A stretch of 33,664 nt of DNA from a virus. The notes beneath the pieces are model-generated. The model worked only from the letters and a program-made list of their open reading frames with translations, was not told the origin of the DNA and searched no databases. Location: positions 1 through 33,664 of IMG/VR virus record IMGVR_UViG_3300043803_000901; one strand, given 5' to 3'. Numbering within the stretch: position 1 is the stretch's first letter; every line of letters starts with the position of its first letter. The position numbers and the translations under genes are program-made. This document shows, one piece after another, positions 15,253-23,811 of the stretch.

Positions 15253-15405
15253 CTACTTCCCTTGGCCACGATAGGGCTTCGTAGCCTTGTTGCTCGGTGT
15301 GGAACTGTGCTTGGTGCGCTTTGATGCGCCTTGGCGTGTCTTCTTAGCCTTACCCGTAATGTGAACGGGGCCCGATCCAGGCCCCGATTTCTTTAGCTTG
15401 TTCAT
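15253..15405 (-). CDS. 50-residue strongly basic protein
   Basis: Read on the minus strand, the frame runs from ATG at 15405 to TAG at 15255-15253. The product starts MNKLKKSGPGSGPVHITGKA and ends SNKATKPYRGQGK. It has many Lys and Arg residues, few hydrophobics and almost no acids. The start overlaps the upstream stop as ATGA, so it is probably translated from the same message as the two larger leftward genes. Its charge suggests DNA or RNA binding or packaging with the genome, as small basic virion proteins do. No family is recognised. Confidence 0.55.
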   Translation of the reverse strand: MNKLKKSGPGSGPVHITGKAKKTRQGASKRTKHSSTPSNKATKPYRGQGK

Positions 15406-15866
15406 TCGTCGTCTTGAGGAACTGTAATTGTTTTCTTGGCAATCTTTTTCAGAGGTTCTAGCCCTCCAAATGTGGTGGCTGTTCCACCTATTTGCTGTTG
15501 TCCGGGTAAAACAAGCTGAGGTATTTCTGCTGACGGAACTTGTGGAGCTCCAATAATTTCACCCGCGGAGTTAATTCCAGCTCTCATATTTCGTCCAGCA
15601 TTTATGTAATCCATTATGTTTTTGAAGTATGGCATTGAGGAACCAAGAGCCTCGCCTGCTTTACCTCCCGGCACACCAACCCCAGCAGCAATCTCTGCCT
15701 GCCTACGCATTGTATCGTATGCTTGCTGGCGATCTTGCATTGCTGCTCTATTAAGATATTCGGCCCATAGGTTTACAGACTGCCTTTGCGCGTCTAGGCG
15801 CTGAGCGCTGCGCTGGTTTCCCATCTCCATTCCACGGAGAGCCGGATGTGGTATGTATGTCGCCAT
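15402..15866 (-). CDS. Q/A-rich helical protein of the leftward island, possible ejection protein
   Basis: A 154-residue protein. The first half is a helix rich in Q, R, A and M (GNQRSAQRLDAQRQSVNLWA, DRQQAYDTMRRQAEIAAG), and the second half is low in structure (P, G, Q) with an acidic C-terminus (PQDDE). It starts 3 bp after the stop of the larger leftward gene and overlaps the small basic gene by 4 bp. Composition and pairing with a glycine-zipper protein fit internal virion (ejection) proteins, but this is an inference from style and order, not from homology. Confidence 0.6.
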   Translation of the reverse strand: MATYIPHPALRGMEMGNQRSAQRLDAQRQSVNLWAEYLNRAAMQDRQQAYDTMRRQAEIAAGVGVPGGKAGEALGSSMPYFKNIMDYINAGRNMRAGINSAGEIIGAPQVPSAEIPQLVLPGQQQIGGTATTFGGLEPLKKIAKKTITVPQDDE

Positions 15867-15869
15867 TAC

Positions 15870-16745
15870 TTAGTCTCTCTTCATTACATAGTTCGGTGTA
15901 TTGTATCCTGTGCTCTTGCTGGGCTGGCGCTGTTGTCTTGCCAAAATTATGTCAATAGCAGATGCAAGGGTTTCTTCGTCGTAAGGCTTATTGTATGCCT
16001 GAATTGCACCTTGACCACCCATGGCCTTAAGAAGAGCAAGTGGGTCTTCTGCTGCACGCATCTGCTGTTCTGCCTGCTGATACCCAGTAATTTGTCCTAG
16101 GTTTGTCCCGCCAAACTTCTGTAATGCAAATGGTTGGAAGTTAGCGAGCTGTTGGGAAAGGTCTTGGTTGCGAATTTGTTCTGCCGCTCCGAATGCTTGT
16201 CCTGCTGTTTGGAATGCCTGCTGCTGCGCCTGTGCCCCCTGCTGCGCCAGCGCATTCATTGCTTGCAGGTTGGACTGTCCAGTGTTGCTTGCTATCCCAG
16301 CCAGTGCTGCCGGGCTTGCACCACCTGCCGCTGCTTGCTGCATGAGGTCTCGGTTCTGATTGCCGAGATTCATGAGTGCCGCGCTGCGTGCCAGGTCTGT
16401 TGTCTGCTGCGCCCCGCCGAGGGCTTGCGATCCTAGAGCTTGTTGTCTTTGCGCAGCAAGGCGTCCCTCCGCTGTCTGCTGTCCAATGAAGCGACGTGCG
16501 GCTTCTGCTGATTCGCGATTCGCTGCCGCACCTTCTGCACCGGTAGATGTAAATGATGCAGCCTCCTGCACCTGCTTGGCCATGTCGATCGGTGTAGTTC
16601 CTCCACCACCGCTAGACAAACCAAACGCATCGCCCATGCCTTGCAGCAATCCAGCACCAATGCCAGCAAAGGGACCTAAGCCTGTCATCGCGCCTAGTCC
16701 AGCGGCTCCACCTTGCAGTAGCAAGTTCTTGAAATCGAATGCCAT
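15870..16745 (-). CDS. Gly/Ala/Gln-rich protein with a hydrophobic N-terminus, candidate DNA-ejection protein
   Basis: A 291-residue protein. Residues 8-42 form a glycine-zipper hydrophobic stretch (GGAAGLGAMTGLGPFAGIGA) that could insert in a membrane. The rest is long Ala/Gln-rich helices (AAANRESAEAARRFIGQQ, ALAQQGAQAQQQAFQTAGQA). This combination, membrane-active glycine-rich start plus Q/A coiled-coil body, is typical of short-tailed phage internal proteins such as T7 gp14 and P22 gp7, which leave the head with the DNA. It starts 36 bp from the divergent terminase gene and leads a three-gene leftward operon. Homology is not shown. Confidence 0.65.
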   Translation of the reverse strand: MAFDFKNLLLQGGAAGLGAMTGLGPFAGIGAGLLQGMGDAFGLSSGGGGTTPIDMAKQVQEAASFTSTGAEGAAANRESAEAARRFIGQQTAEGRLAAQRQQALGSQALGGAQQTTDLARSAALMNLGNQNRDLMQQAAAGGASPAALAGIASNTGQSNLQAMNALAQQGAQAQQQAFQTAGQAFGAAEQIRNQDLSQQLANFQPFALQKFGGTNLGQITGYQQAEQQMRAAEDPLALLKAMGGQGAIQAYNKPYDEETLASAIDIILARQQRQPSKSTGYNTPNYVMKRD

Positions 16746-16781
16746 AGTTACGTTTCTCTTGTTATATGTGTAAATTAGTGC
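16746..16781. promoter_or_regulatory. 36-bp divergent start region
   Basis: The gap separates the start codons of a leftward operon and the rightward packaging operon, so promoters for both must lie here or inside the opposing genes. It is AT-rich (contains TTGTTATATGTGTAAATTAG). No exact TAnnTTTG or clear sigma-70 pair was found on either strand. The leader of each message would be extremely short. Confidence 0.4.
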
Positions 16782-17156
16782 ATGGCAAAAGCAAAACCTA
16801 AAAGGATCGAGGAAGACGACTTACTCGATTTGCACGATGGACCGGTGACGCTGACATCGAGAACAGATAATCAGATTGTTCTAGCTGTCAATCGAATCAT
16901 CGACGGTCTTGATATCGACATTGATGCTTTACAGAAGGGGGCTACGGCAGGAATGCTTCTTTCGATTGATAGGTTGACCGACATCATTGCTAACGCTGCC
17001 GACGACGACATCCGAATTAAGGCAGTGAACAGTATGACGTCGATTGCTAATCACATCATCAAGCGTCGTGAACTTCAGCTCGAAGAAGGGGGATCGATCA
17101 CTGTGAACGTATCGGCGGCTCACGTACCCCCTAGATTGAATGGCGACCAGAAGTAA
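16782..17156 (+). CDS. Putative small terminase subunit
   Basis: A 124-residue, mostly helical protein with a lysine-rich start (AKAKPKRIEEDD), central helices (MLLSIDRLTDIIANAADDD, then SIANHIIKRREL) and a short beta tail. It lies immediately before the large terminase gene, with a 17-bp overlap. Small terminases recognise the packaging site and are poorly conserved, so position and size carry this call. No helix-turn-helix is obvious. Confidence 0.55.
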   Translation: MAKAKPKRIEEDDLLDLHDGPVTLTSRTDNQIVLAVNRIIDGLDIDIDALQKGATAGMLLSIDRLTDIIANAADDDIRIKAVNSMTSIANHIIKRRELQLEEGGSITVNVSAAHVPPRLNGDQK

Positions 17157-18591
17157 AGTCCAAGAGATAAATATATCTGAGCTAATCAAGTTCTCAGGTA
17201 AACAGCAAGAAGTATTTGACTTCATTGGAAAGAAGTCGTACATCGTTGCCGGTGGTGCTCGTGGTGGCGGTAAAACATATCTAGTCGTAGCAATCGCTGT
17301 GCTTTGCGCTATCCTGTTCCCAGGGTTGCGCATTATGATTATCCGTAAGTCGCTCGACGAACTGCGTCAGCAGATTATTGAGAACGAACTACTTAAGCGA
17401 TACTTCCCAGGCAAGCTGTTTACTTGGCGTGAGACAAAGAAGTCTGCCTACTTTGCAAACAAGTCTGTTATCTACTTCAGGTCAATCGAAGAAGATACTG
17501 ACGTATCTAAGTTGCAAGGTATCGAAATCGGCTTGCTTATCCTTGACGAAGGCAATCAGCTTAGCGAGAATGCTATCCGTAGGCTACTCGGTTCTCTTCG
17601 TGACTTTGGAGATAGCGGCTTTAAGCCGACGATGATCATGACGTGTAACCCCGGTGGCGTCTGCGATGGCTTTCTCAAGCGGTACTGGGTTATGCCTGAC
17701 TATGCCAAGTGGGAACCAAAGGAGCTCATCAAGAAGGACGAGTATGCGTATGTACCGTTCGGCGTCTACGACAACCCGCACGCAACGCAGGACTACATAG
17801 ACTACCTGGAAACACTTCCCGACGATCTCCGTGCTCAATGGCTGCTCGGTGCTTGGGATGTCATGAGCGGTGCATTCTTTAGTGAGTGGGACCCACGAGT
17901 ACATATCGTCACTGAGCCCTTTGAGATACCGTCGGACTGGGTGCGTTGGCGTGCCGTTGACCTTGGCTACGGAGTTCACCCTTCGGTCTGCCTCTTTGCG
18001 GCACAGGACCCCGTAAACGGTGTGGTTTATATTTATGACGAGGTGTCTACAAAGGACACCACCGACATCTTCATTGACATGATTTTGGCAGCGAGCGGTG
18101 ACGCAGACTTTGCCGCTACCTACTTTGACCCGAACTCGATGAAGTCGCGTCGTGGTGAGACAGCGGATGCACTGTCCCCCGCTGTGATGTTTGAGCAATC
18201 CGGCATCTATGTGCAGCCAGCTATCAACGAGCGTGTTAACGGGTGGATCAACGTCAAGACGTATCTTTCCGACAATCCGCCGTCGAAGCCTGCAAAGCTC
18301 AAGATATTCCCACACTGCATGGGTCTTATTGAGACGATCCCGTTGCAGCGATACTCCAACAATAGGCCCGACTTGAACACCCGTGGTCAGGATGACTACG
18401 TTGACGCCTTGCGATACCTCCTTAGCCACATCCCCTATGGCTCTACAATCAACGCCGATGGCACGGTTGATAAGGAAGAAAAAAAATTAGGAGCTGACAA
18501 AGATAGGTACGCATTTTTGCAAGGGGCCCAGACTCAATCTAATTACGTTGAGTTCGAGGAACTTGTTGTTTCACGATATGCAATCTACTGA
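17140..18591 (+). CDS. terL: Large terminase subunit (packaging ATPase-nuclease)
   Basis: A 483-residue protein with the full terminase order. The ATPase shows Walker A GGARGGGKTY (~residues 38-47), Walker B LLILDEGNQ (~132-140) and a coupling motif MTCNPGG (~166-173). The RNase H-like nuclease shows WRAVDLGYGVHP (first aspartate ~272), TYFDPNSMKS (~327) and DDYVDALRYL (~417). It pumps and cuts concatemeric DNA at the portal. The length is ordinary for the family. The next gene follows after 6 bp. Confidence 0.95.
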   Translation: MATRSKVQEINISELIKFSGKQQEVFDFIGKKSYIVAGGARGGGKTYLVVAIAVLCAILFPGLRIMIIRKSLDELRQQIIENELLKRYFPGKLFTWRETKKSAYFANKSVIYFRSIEEDTDVSKLQGIEIGLLILDEGNQLSENAIRRLLGSLRDFGDSGFKPTMIMTCNPGGVCDGFLKRYWVMPDYAKWEPKELIKKDEYAYVPFGVYDNPHATQDYIDYLETLPDDLRAQWLLGAWDVMSGAFFSEWDPRVHIVTEPFEIPSDWVRWRAVDLGYGVHPSVCLFAAQDPVNGVVYIYDEVSTKDTTDIFIDMILAASGDADFAATYFDPNSMKSRRGETADALSPAVMFEQSGIYVQPAINERVNGWINVKTYLSDNPPSKPAKLKIFPHCMGLIETIPLQRYSNNRPDLNTRGQDDYVDALRYLLSHIPYGSTINADGTVDKEEKKLGADKDRYAFLQGAQTQSNYVEFEELVVSRYAIY

Positions 18592-18597
18592 GGCACT

Positions 18598-18855
18598 ATG
18601 GATAAGAAGTCTCTTGGCAGCGACATTACAAAGATTTACAAAATCAAGCCCAAGGGCATGTCGAAGCCTAGCAAGAAAGTCGAAGAGCCTGAGATGGAAG
18701 ACGAAGAAGAGGGCGGCGACCCCGCTGAGATGCTTCGCCAGGCTGCCGATATGATTGACGAAGGCAACATTTCAGAAGCGTATGGAGTCATCGACGAAGC
18801 CGTAGAGGTGTGCAAGGAGATGCACGGCGAAGGCGACGAAGAGGAATATGACTGA
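18598..18855 (+). CDS. Small acidic protein between terminase and portal
   Basis: An 85-residue protein with a lysine-rich first third (DITKIYKIKPKGMSKPSKK), then acidic runs (EMEDEEEGGD) and a helix (EMLRQAADMIDEGNISEAYG). Unrecognised. It overlaps the portal gene by 8 bp. A role as an assembly chaperone is possible from place and charge only. Confidence 0.6.
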   Translation: MDKKSLGSDITKIYKIKPKGMSKPSKKVEEPEMEDEEEGGDPAEMLRQAADMIDEGNISEAYGVIDEAVEVCKEMHGEGDEEEYD

Positions 18856-20839
18856 GTACACCCCGTTTAGAGTTTCGGAGATGCCGTCGAGCGTTATTGC
18901 TCGCGATGTGTTTGCCGAAGAAAACCTGAACGATGTTTATACCCGCATTTGGGAAGACATCGAAACGGCGCACCCGCTCTTTGCGCAGCAGTGGGAGGAG
19001 GCTCGTCGCAACTCTGCGTTTGTGCAGGGAGACCAGTGGGACCAGGATGAGATTGAGGCACACCACCGCCAGAATCGAATCCCGTATGTGTTCGACCAAA
19101 TCAGCCCCAAGGTAAACGCTGTGCTTGGTGTTCACTCGGCACGTCGTGTTGAGGCGCAAGCTATCCCGACGGAGCCTGGTGACGAACCTACTGCATACGT
19201 TGCTAACCGCCTTATCAAGTGGTGTGAGCAAGTCAACCGCATGGATGAGGTGGAGAATGAAGTCTTCTATGACATGATTGTCAAGAAGGCTGGTGCTACG
19301 GTTACCCGCTGGGCATTGACTGACGGTCTTTCGGGTCGTCCGGTAGTTGAGCGCATCCCTATCTACCAACTGATGTGGGACCCGAACTCGGTTGACGTTA
19401 GCCTTTCTGACTCCAAGTGGATGGCTCGCATTCTACCGATTTCAAAACAGGATGCTATTGAGCGTTGGCCTGAGTTTCAAGAAGCTATTCGTAATGCGGG
19501 TGGTCTTGGCAATGAGTCGGTTGTAGACCGATTTGAGGTGATGACGCCGCGTCAGCAATACGTTGCTGGTACTGGACGCTCGCTCAAAGACACCGACCTG
19601 CGCGGTGACATCATTGCTATTGAGCACTTCGAGAAGCTACGTCAGTACATCTACATCGTTGTTGATCAGGTCAGCAATGAGATTACTGAGTATGACGAAC
19701 AGTCATCGGCGCAGAATCACATCGAAGGCTTGCTTCAGCAGTACGCCGAAAACGATGTCAACCTTCTCGATCCTGATGGTAACGACTTGGTGTACATCGT
19801 TACGCTGTCAAAGGACATCGTAATTCAATCGCTCATCTTCGCTGACGAATGTGTAAGCCGAGAAGTAACAGAACTTCCTGACTTTCCATATCAAGTCAGC
19901 TTCTGCTATCATGACGATGGTGAGTATTGGTCGTTTGTAGATCAGCTCATTGACCCGCAGATGTTCCAGAACCGCATGATTTCCGAGCTGGACAACCAGA
20001 TTGGGCGCGGCAATAAGAACATTATGACGGTTATCGAAGCAAAGCTCAAGCGTGGCTTTACTATCGAGAAGCTATCGACAGAGGCATCTAAGGTATCGCC
20101 GAAGATACCTGTGCTTTCACACGACGCTATCAATGTTGTTCCGAATCAGCCAGCGCAGTCAGACTTGGTTCCTGCTATTACGATGGCTATTAGCCACATG
20201 ACGGATGTCGTCGGTGGCCGAAATGCACTGGGCTTGCAGGAAAATGCTGCTGAATCTGGTGCTGCCGTGCGTGCCCGTCAGGAAGCAGCAGGTATGGCGC
20301 GTATGCCGGTGTTTGCGCATATCAACTCGTGGCGTCGCAAGGTGACGGAAATGTGTCTGTGGTACATGCGTAAGTACCTTGCCGCCGACCAGCAGATGCG
20401 CATTATGGGTGAGGATGGCAAGCCTGAGTGGATTATCATTCCCAAGGATGCGTTGGATACGCTGGCAAACGCTCGTATGGATATTGTTATCAACGAAGCT
20501 GTTGATACGGTTACTTCAAAGGAGCGCCAGTTTGTCCAGGTTAAGGAGCTATTCCAGACGATTGGGCCTATGCTTCCCCCTGACATTGTGGTTACGACGC
20601 TTCTTGAATACTCCTCGCTGGAGCAGAATACTAAGGATAAGATTCTTGCTATGATTCCTGCTATCCAGCAGTATCAGCAGCAGCAGGCAGAGGAGCAACG
20701 CATGGCGAAGCTCCAGAAGTCTGTCGAGGATTCGATGCTAAAGAAAGACATGAAGGAGCAAGCTGAGCTCCAAAAGGCTGTCACCGCCGCGCAGCCGAAC
20801 GCAGCACCTACTTTGGGCGGAAATCCATCTACAATGTAG
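18848..20839 (+). CDS. Portal protein, P22-like
   Basis: A 663-residue protein with the profile of P22-type portals. The N-terminal part carries FVQGDQWDQDEIEAHHRQNR, then IPYVFDQISPKVNAVLGVHS and RRVEAQAIPTEPGDE. The wing and stem segments carry NEVFYDMIVKKAGATV, DVSLSDSKWMARI and SFVDQLIDPQMFQNRM. The C-terminal ~90 residues are helical and Q-rich (IQQYQQQQAEEQRMAKLQ), which could be the crown or barrel. It forms the twelve-fold ring through which DNA is packed. Long P22-like portals favour a short-tailed particle. Confidence 0.93.
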   Translation: MTEYTPFRVSEMPSSVIARDVFAEENLNDVYTRIWEDIETAHPLFAQQWEEARRNSAFVQGDQWDQDEIEAHHRQNRIPYVFDQISPKVNAVLGVHSARRVEAQAIPTEPGDEPTAYVANRLIKWCEQVNRMDEVENEVFYDMIVKKAGATVTRWALTDGLSGRPVVERIPIYQLMWDPNSVDVSLSDSKWMARILPISKQDAIERWPEFQEAIRNAGGLGNESVVDRFEVMTPRQQYVAGTGRSLKDTDLRGDIIAIEHFEKLRQYIYIVVDQVSNEITEYDEQSSAQNHIEGLLQQYAENDVNLLDPDGNDLVYIVTLSKDIVIQSLIFADECVSREVTELPDFPYQVSFCYHDDGEYWSFVDQLIDPQMFQNRMISELDNQIGRGNKNIMTVIEAKLKRGFTIEKLSTEASKVSPKIPVLSHDAINVVPNQPAQSDLVPAITMAISHMTDVVGGRNALGLQENAAESGAAVRARQEAAGMARMPVFAHINSWRRKVTEMCLWYMRKYLAADQQMRIMGEDGKPEWIIIPKDALDTLANARMDIVINEAVDTVTSKERQFVQVKELFQTIGPMLPPDIVVTTLLEYSSLEQNTKDKILAMIPAIQQYQQQQAEEQRMAKLQKSVEDSMLKKDMKEQAELQKAVTAAQPNAAPTLGGNPSTM

Positions 20840-20855
20840 ATTTCTTGAGGATTGT

Positions 20856-21785
20856 ATGAACTCCGAATACTTTGAGCAAGAGGAAGAACAAGAAGAGATT
20901 CTTTCCGATGAAGAAGTTGCTGAGGGCGAACTTGAAGAAGAGGAAGTCGTCGAAGATGAGAACTCTGAAAGCGAAGATGGCCCGGAGGTTATTGATGCCG
21001 ACGATGACTTTGCTATTGAAGTTCCTATTCAGCAGCTTGACGGGACATTCGTTGAACAGGTTCTTGATTCAGATACGCTGTCGCATCTCGTAACAAAGGG
21101 TGCGCATTACGATTCGTTGTTGAAACATGCTGAAGAATATCAGCGACAGGCGAGCCAATCCAAGGCGCTTGTAGACTTTGTAGCAGGAGACCCGTTGCTT
21201 GCACGTATGACGTATATGCGTGCAAACGGCTATTCACAGCAAGACATCCTTAATGACATCCAACAACTCATGACCAACATGAACCAGAACTCAAACACCG
21301 ATCCCTACCTTGACGAACTTGATGATACGCAGAAGCACATTTATCTCAAAGTCAAGGAAGAAGAGACAAAGCGTCTTCAGTTGGAACAGCAGCTTGCGAG
21401 CCTGCAAGCGGAACGCATGGTTGACACCGTAGCAAACCACAACTCCAAGGTGTTCGACGATGCCCTTGCTGAGTCAGGTCTGGACTATTCTGGCTCGGAA
21501 GATATTCCAAAGATTCAGAAAGCGATTGCAGAACTCTATCCGCACATTGACCCTCGTTCTACGAAGTTCACGAAGCAGCAAGCAAAGGCTATCCTTACAA
21601 ACGCAGGTCTGCGGCGTCGAGGTTCAAAGACAAGTGCAAAGATTGAACAAGTCAACAAGGCGAAAATGGCTCCCCGTGTTATTGGCGGCTCCAAGTCCAG
21701 TGGGACAAACAAGCGCCAAGTCCAGCCGAAGGCAGGTGTAGGTATTGAAGAACGGCGTAAGGCTTTGCAGGCTTTGGGGTTTTAA
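20856..21785 (+). CDS. Scaffolding protein
   Basis: A 309-residue protein lying between portal and coat genes. It has a very acidic start (residues 6-55, with E/D runs such as EQEEEQEEILSDEE), a helical coiled-coil centre (KVKEEETKRLQLEQQLASLQ), and a basic C-terminal region (GLRRRGSKTSAKIEQVNKAK, then EERRKALQALGF). The C-terminal basic helix is how P22 gp8-type scaffolds hold the coat protein. It directs procapsid assembly and then leaves. No protease motif is seen. Confidence 0.85.
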   Translation: MNSEYFEQEEEQEEILSDEEVAEGELEEEEVVEDENSESEDGPEVIDADDDFAIEVPIQQLDGTFVEQVLDSDTLSHLVTKGAHYDSLLKHAEEYQRQASQSKALVDFVAGDPLLARMTYMRANGYSQQDILNDIQQLMTNMNQNSNTDPYLDELDDTQKHIYLKVKEEETKRLQLEQQLASLQAERMVDTVANHNSKVFDDALAESGLDYSGSEDIPKIQKAIAELYPHIDPRSTKFTKQQAKAILTNAGLRRRGSKTSAKIEQVNKAKMAPRVIGGSKSSGTNKRQVQPKAGVGIEERRKALQALGF

Positions 21786-21828
21786 TTTCGATGCTATTGA
21801 TTTCAACATAATTTAAGGAGAACGCCAC

Positions 21829-23118
21829 ATGGCATATCTAAACAGTACACGGCGTGGTATTCGCACTACCCAAACCGTGAACCCGCAGAACATCAAGCCT
21901 GATGTAAGCGAGCAAATCCGTACGCTCTATCCGGAAGCCACGCCGATCATCACGCTGATGGAGAAGATTTCTTCGGCTGGTCGCCCGAAGACGAAGAAGG
22001 TCCAAGTTCGTAAGTATTACGCAACGGACTTCCTCGATCAGATCACAGCCGCAACAGCCGGTATTGCTGGTAACAACGAGACGCGCTTCGGTCGCCTGAC
22101 CGTTGCTCAGTCTTCGCGTCCTGGTATCTCTGGCATGCTGTATCAGCCGCAAGACAAAATCTACATTGTGGCCACCGGCCAGACGGTAGAAGTTGTTATG
22201 ACGCCCGACGCTGCTTACCGCGTCAATGGCACGGAGCTCCAGCTCACGACGGCGCTTGTCAACAACGGTGCATCGCAAACACGTACCGCTGCTGGCAACA
22301 TCATTGTTCGTGTTGTCGAACCTGTGCCGTTTGTCGTTGCAACGACGTCAGACATCTGGCATCTAGGCCGTACGATTTGGGAATCGCAGCCCATTGAGGC
22401 ATCCGGCTACCAGCGTGACGTCGTGTTCGACTACAACTTCGTTGAGCACAAGGAAGCCGTTCTGGAAGTCACGGAAGATGAGCTTGAGTATGTGCAAACG
22501 TACGGCTCGATGAAGGACTTCGACTTCCAAAAGCGCGAAGTCATTGAAGAGTTCAAGAAGCAAATCAACCTGACGTGCTGGTATTCGGAGCGTGCGGTCA
22601 ACTTTGACCAAACGGGTCGTCCGACGCACCACATGCGCGGTGTGCTCAACGCTATCCGCACGAACGTCACGGTCTACGATCCGGCTACGCCTGGTCTTGA
22701 CTTCGAGAACTTGGTCAGTGAGTTCATGTACAAGCAGGCGTTCCTCCACCAAGGCGCAAAGCGCAAGTGGGCATTCGTCGGCGCTGACTTCCTGAACAAC
22801 TTCAACAAGGCTTTCCGTGATTATCGTCGTTCGGACATCAACGTCGCTAAGCAGACGCCTGGCCTGAACATCACGACGTACGACTGGATGGGCTATCAGC
22901 TCGACCTCATTCGCAATGAGACGTTCCGTCTTGGCACGCCTCAATCGCACTGGTGCGCTGTTATTGATCCGGAGCAAATCGACTATCACGTCGCGAAGAA
23001 CTACGATGTTCGTGAATACTCGAACAACAACGAGCGCGACAAGAAGCTGATGATCGAATGGTCCGGCACGATGTCCTTCCACTTTGAGGAGCACCACGCT
23101 CTTCTCCGTACCGCCTAA
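21829..23118 (+). CDS. Major capsid protein
   Basis: A 429-residue protein directly after the scaffold and preceded by AAGGAG at 21815-21820, the strong site expected for a coat gene. The sequence starts with NSTRRGIRTTQTVNPQNIKP and runs through an N-arm, SSAGRPKTKKVQVRKYYATD, DIWHLGRTIWESQPIE, and a spine-helix-like stretch KEAVLEVTEDELEYVQTYGS. It looks like an HK97-fold coat protein of the SU10/P22-distant type. Coding sequence here is the most GC-biased at third positions of the region, fitting high expression. Confidence 0.9.
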   Translation: MAYLNSTRRGIRTTQTVNPQNIKPDVSEQIRTLYPEATPIITLMEKISSAGRPKTKKVQVRKYYATDFLDQITAATAGIAGNNETRFGRLTVAQSSRPGISGMLYQPQDKIYIVATGQTVEVVMTPDAAYRVNGTELQLTTALVNNGASQTRTAAGNIIVRVVEPVPFVVATTSDIWHLGRTIWESQPIEASGYQRDVVFDYNFVEHKEAVLEVTEDELEYVQTYGSMKDFDFQKREVIEEFKKQINLTCWYSERAVNFDQTGRPTHHMRGVLNAIRTNVTVYDPATPGLDFENLVSEFMYKQAFLHQGAKRKWAFVGADFLNNFNKAFRDYRRSDINVAKQTPGLNITTYDWMGYQLDLIRNETFRLGTPQSHWCAVIDPEQIDYHVAKNYDVREYSNNNERDKKLMIEWSGTMSFHFEEHHALLRTA

Positions 23119-23145
23119 TCATTCACGTAACTAAGGACAACAACA

Positions 23146-23745
23146 ATGCGATACATTGCGATTGATGATAGCTTGGCCCTACTTGCCGCCAGTGGCAAGG
23201 CCAAGTACACGTTCAAGAACGGCGTGCTGCAAATCGGTACGGCGACTGGAACGGGCGCTGGCAATGAGATTGTTCCCGATCTAGCAGGAACCGATCTCGA
23301 CTCGAAGATGCAGAACCTGTATCCTGCCGGAGCAAACGCCCTTGAGCAGGTTGGCCTCAACAGCCTGTTCTTCCAGGCTCCTCCGATTATTGCTGCTGGT
23401 ACGCTTGCATCGGGTAGCTACTACACGCTCCTTAGCGGTACGGCTGATCTGACAGGCGCAAACTATGTTGGCAAGTACACGCTCGTGCTTCCCTCGCAGG
23501 TTCCTTCGCTGGACCTCACGGACTTCCCGCTTGGCTTCGTTATCAAGGCTACGGCTGCGATCACGGTTCCGGCTGGCGATGCAACATGGGCTCTGGCACT
23601 GCAACCGCGCTGGTTGGACGATCAGGAGCACAACCTGCGTAGCGAGCACTTCATTGTCAACGAACTCACAACCTTCAAGGATGAGAGCTCGTGGAATGGC
23701 AAGACGTACTCGTCGCGCATCAAGGACCCGAAGTACGTTCGATAA
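23146..23745 (+). CDS. Probable capsid decoration protein
   Basis: A 199-residue protein 27 bp after the coat gene, with AAGGA at 23133-23137. The N-terminal ~75 residues are mixed, and residues ~84-150 form a beta domain (LASGSYYTLLSGTADLTGA, LGFVIKATAAITVPAG, DATWAL). The same domain pattern appears inside a connector-type protein encoded at 28487-29530. Position, size and fold style suggest a head decoration or cement protein. The operon ends straight after it with a strong hairpin. Confidence 0.65.
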   Translation: MRYIAIDDSLALLAASGKAKYTFKNGVLQIGTATGTGAGNEIVPDLAGTDLDSKMQNLYPAGANALEQVGLNSLFFQAPPIIAAGTLASGSYYTLLSGTADLTGANYVGKYTLVLPSQVPSLDLTDFPLGFVIKATAAITVPAGDATWALALQPRWLDDQEHNLRSEHFIVNELTTFKDESSWNGKTYSSRIKDPKYVR

Positions 23746-23750
23746 TATGA

Positions 23751-23788
23751 ATAGGGGCCTGGTGTAAGCTGGGCCCCTATCTTTGTTT
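23751..23788 (+). terminator. Rho-independent terminator-like hairpin after the capsid operon
   Basis: ATAGGGGCC (23751-23759) pairs perfectly with GGCCCCTAT (23772-23780) around a 12-base loop, followed by CTTTGTTT. The stem is GC-rich and lies just 6 bp after the decoration gene's stop. This is the clearest terminator in the window. Confidence 0.7.
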
Positions 23789-23792
23789 CATC

Positions 23793-23800
23793 TAACTTTG
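23793..23800 (+). promoter_or_regulatory. TAnnTTTG motif after the terminator
   Basis: TAACTTTG, an exact match to the Bacteroidota -7 consensus TAnnTTTG, lies just after the hairpin and 11 bp before the ATG at 23812. A promoter here would restart transcription for the next block of virion genes. The usual TTTG partner upstream would fall inside the hairpin and is absent, so this is a partial match. Confidence 0.35.
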
Positions 23801-23811
23801 AAAGAACACAA

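Noticed and set aside
16134-16773. Plus-strand frames with many cysteines opposite the leftward island
   Set aside because: The Cys/Leu/Ala-rich products arise from reading Q/A-rich minus-strand codons (CAG, GCA) backwards. The minus genes have coupled starts and sensible composition.
17584-18429. 281-codon minus-strand frame inside terL
   Set aside because: It fully overlaps terminase catalytic motifs and reads as a mirror of that coding strand; no motif is seen.
22363-23097. 244-codon minus-strand frame inside the coat gene
   Set aside because: The plus-strand coat gene has a strong ribosome site and correct position. The minus product is V/L/R-rich, as expected of a shadow.
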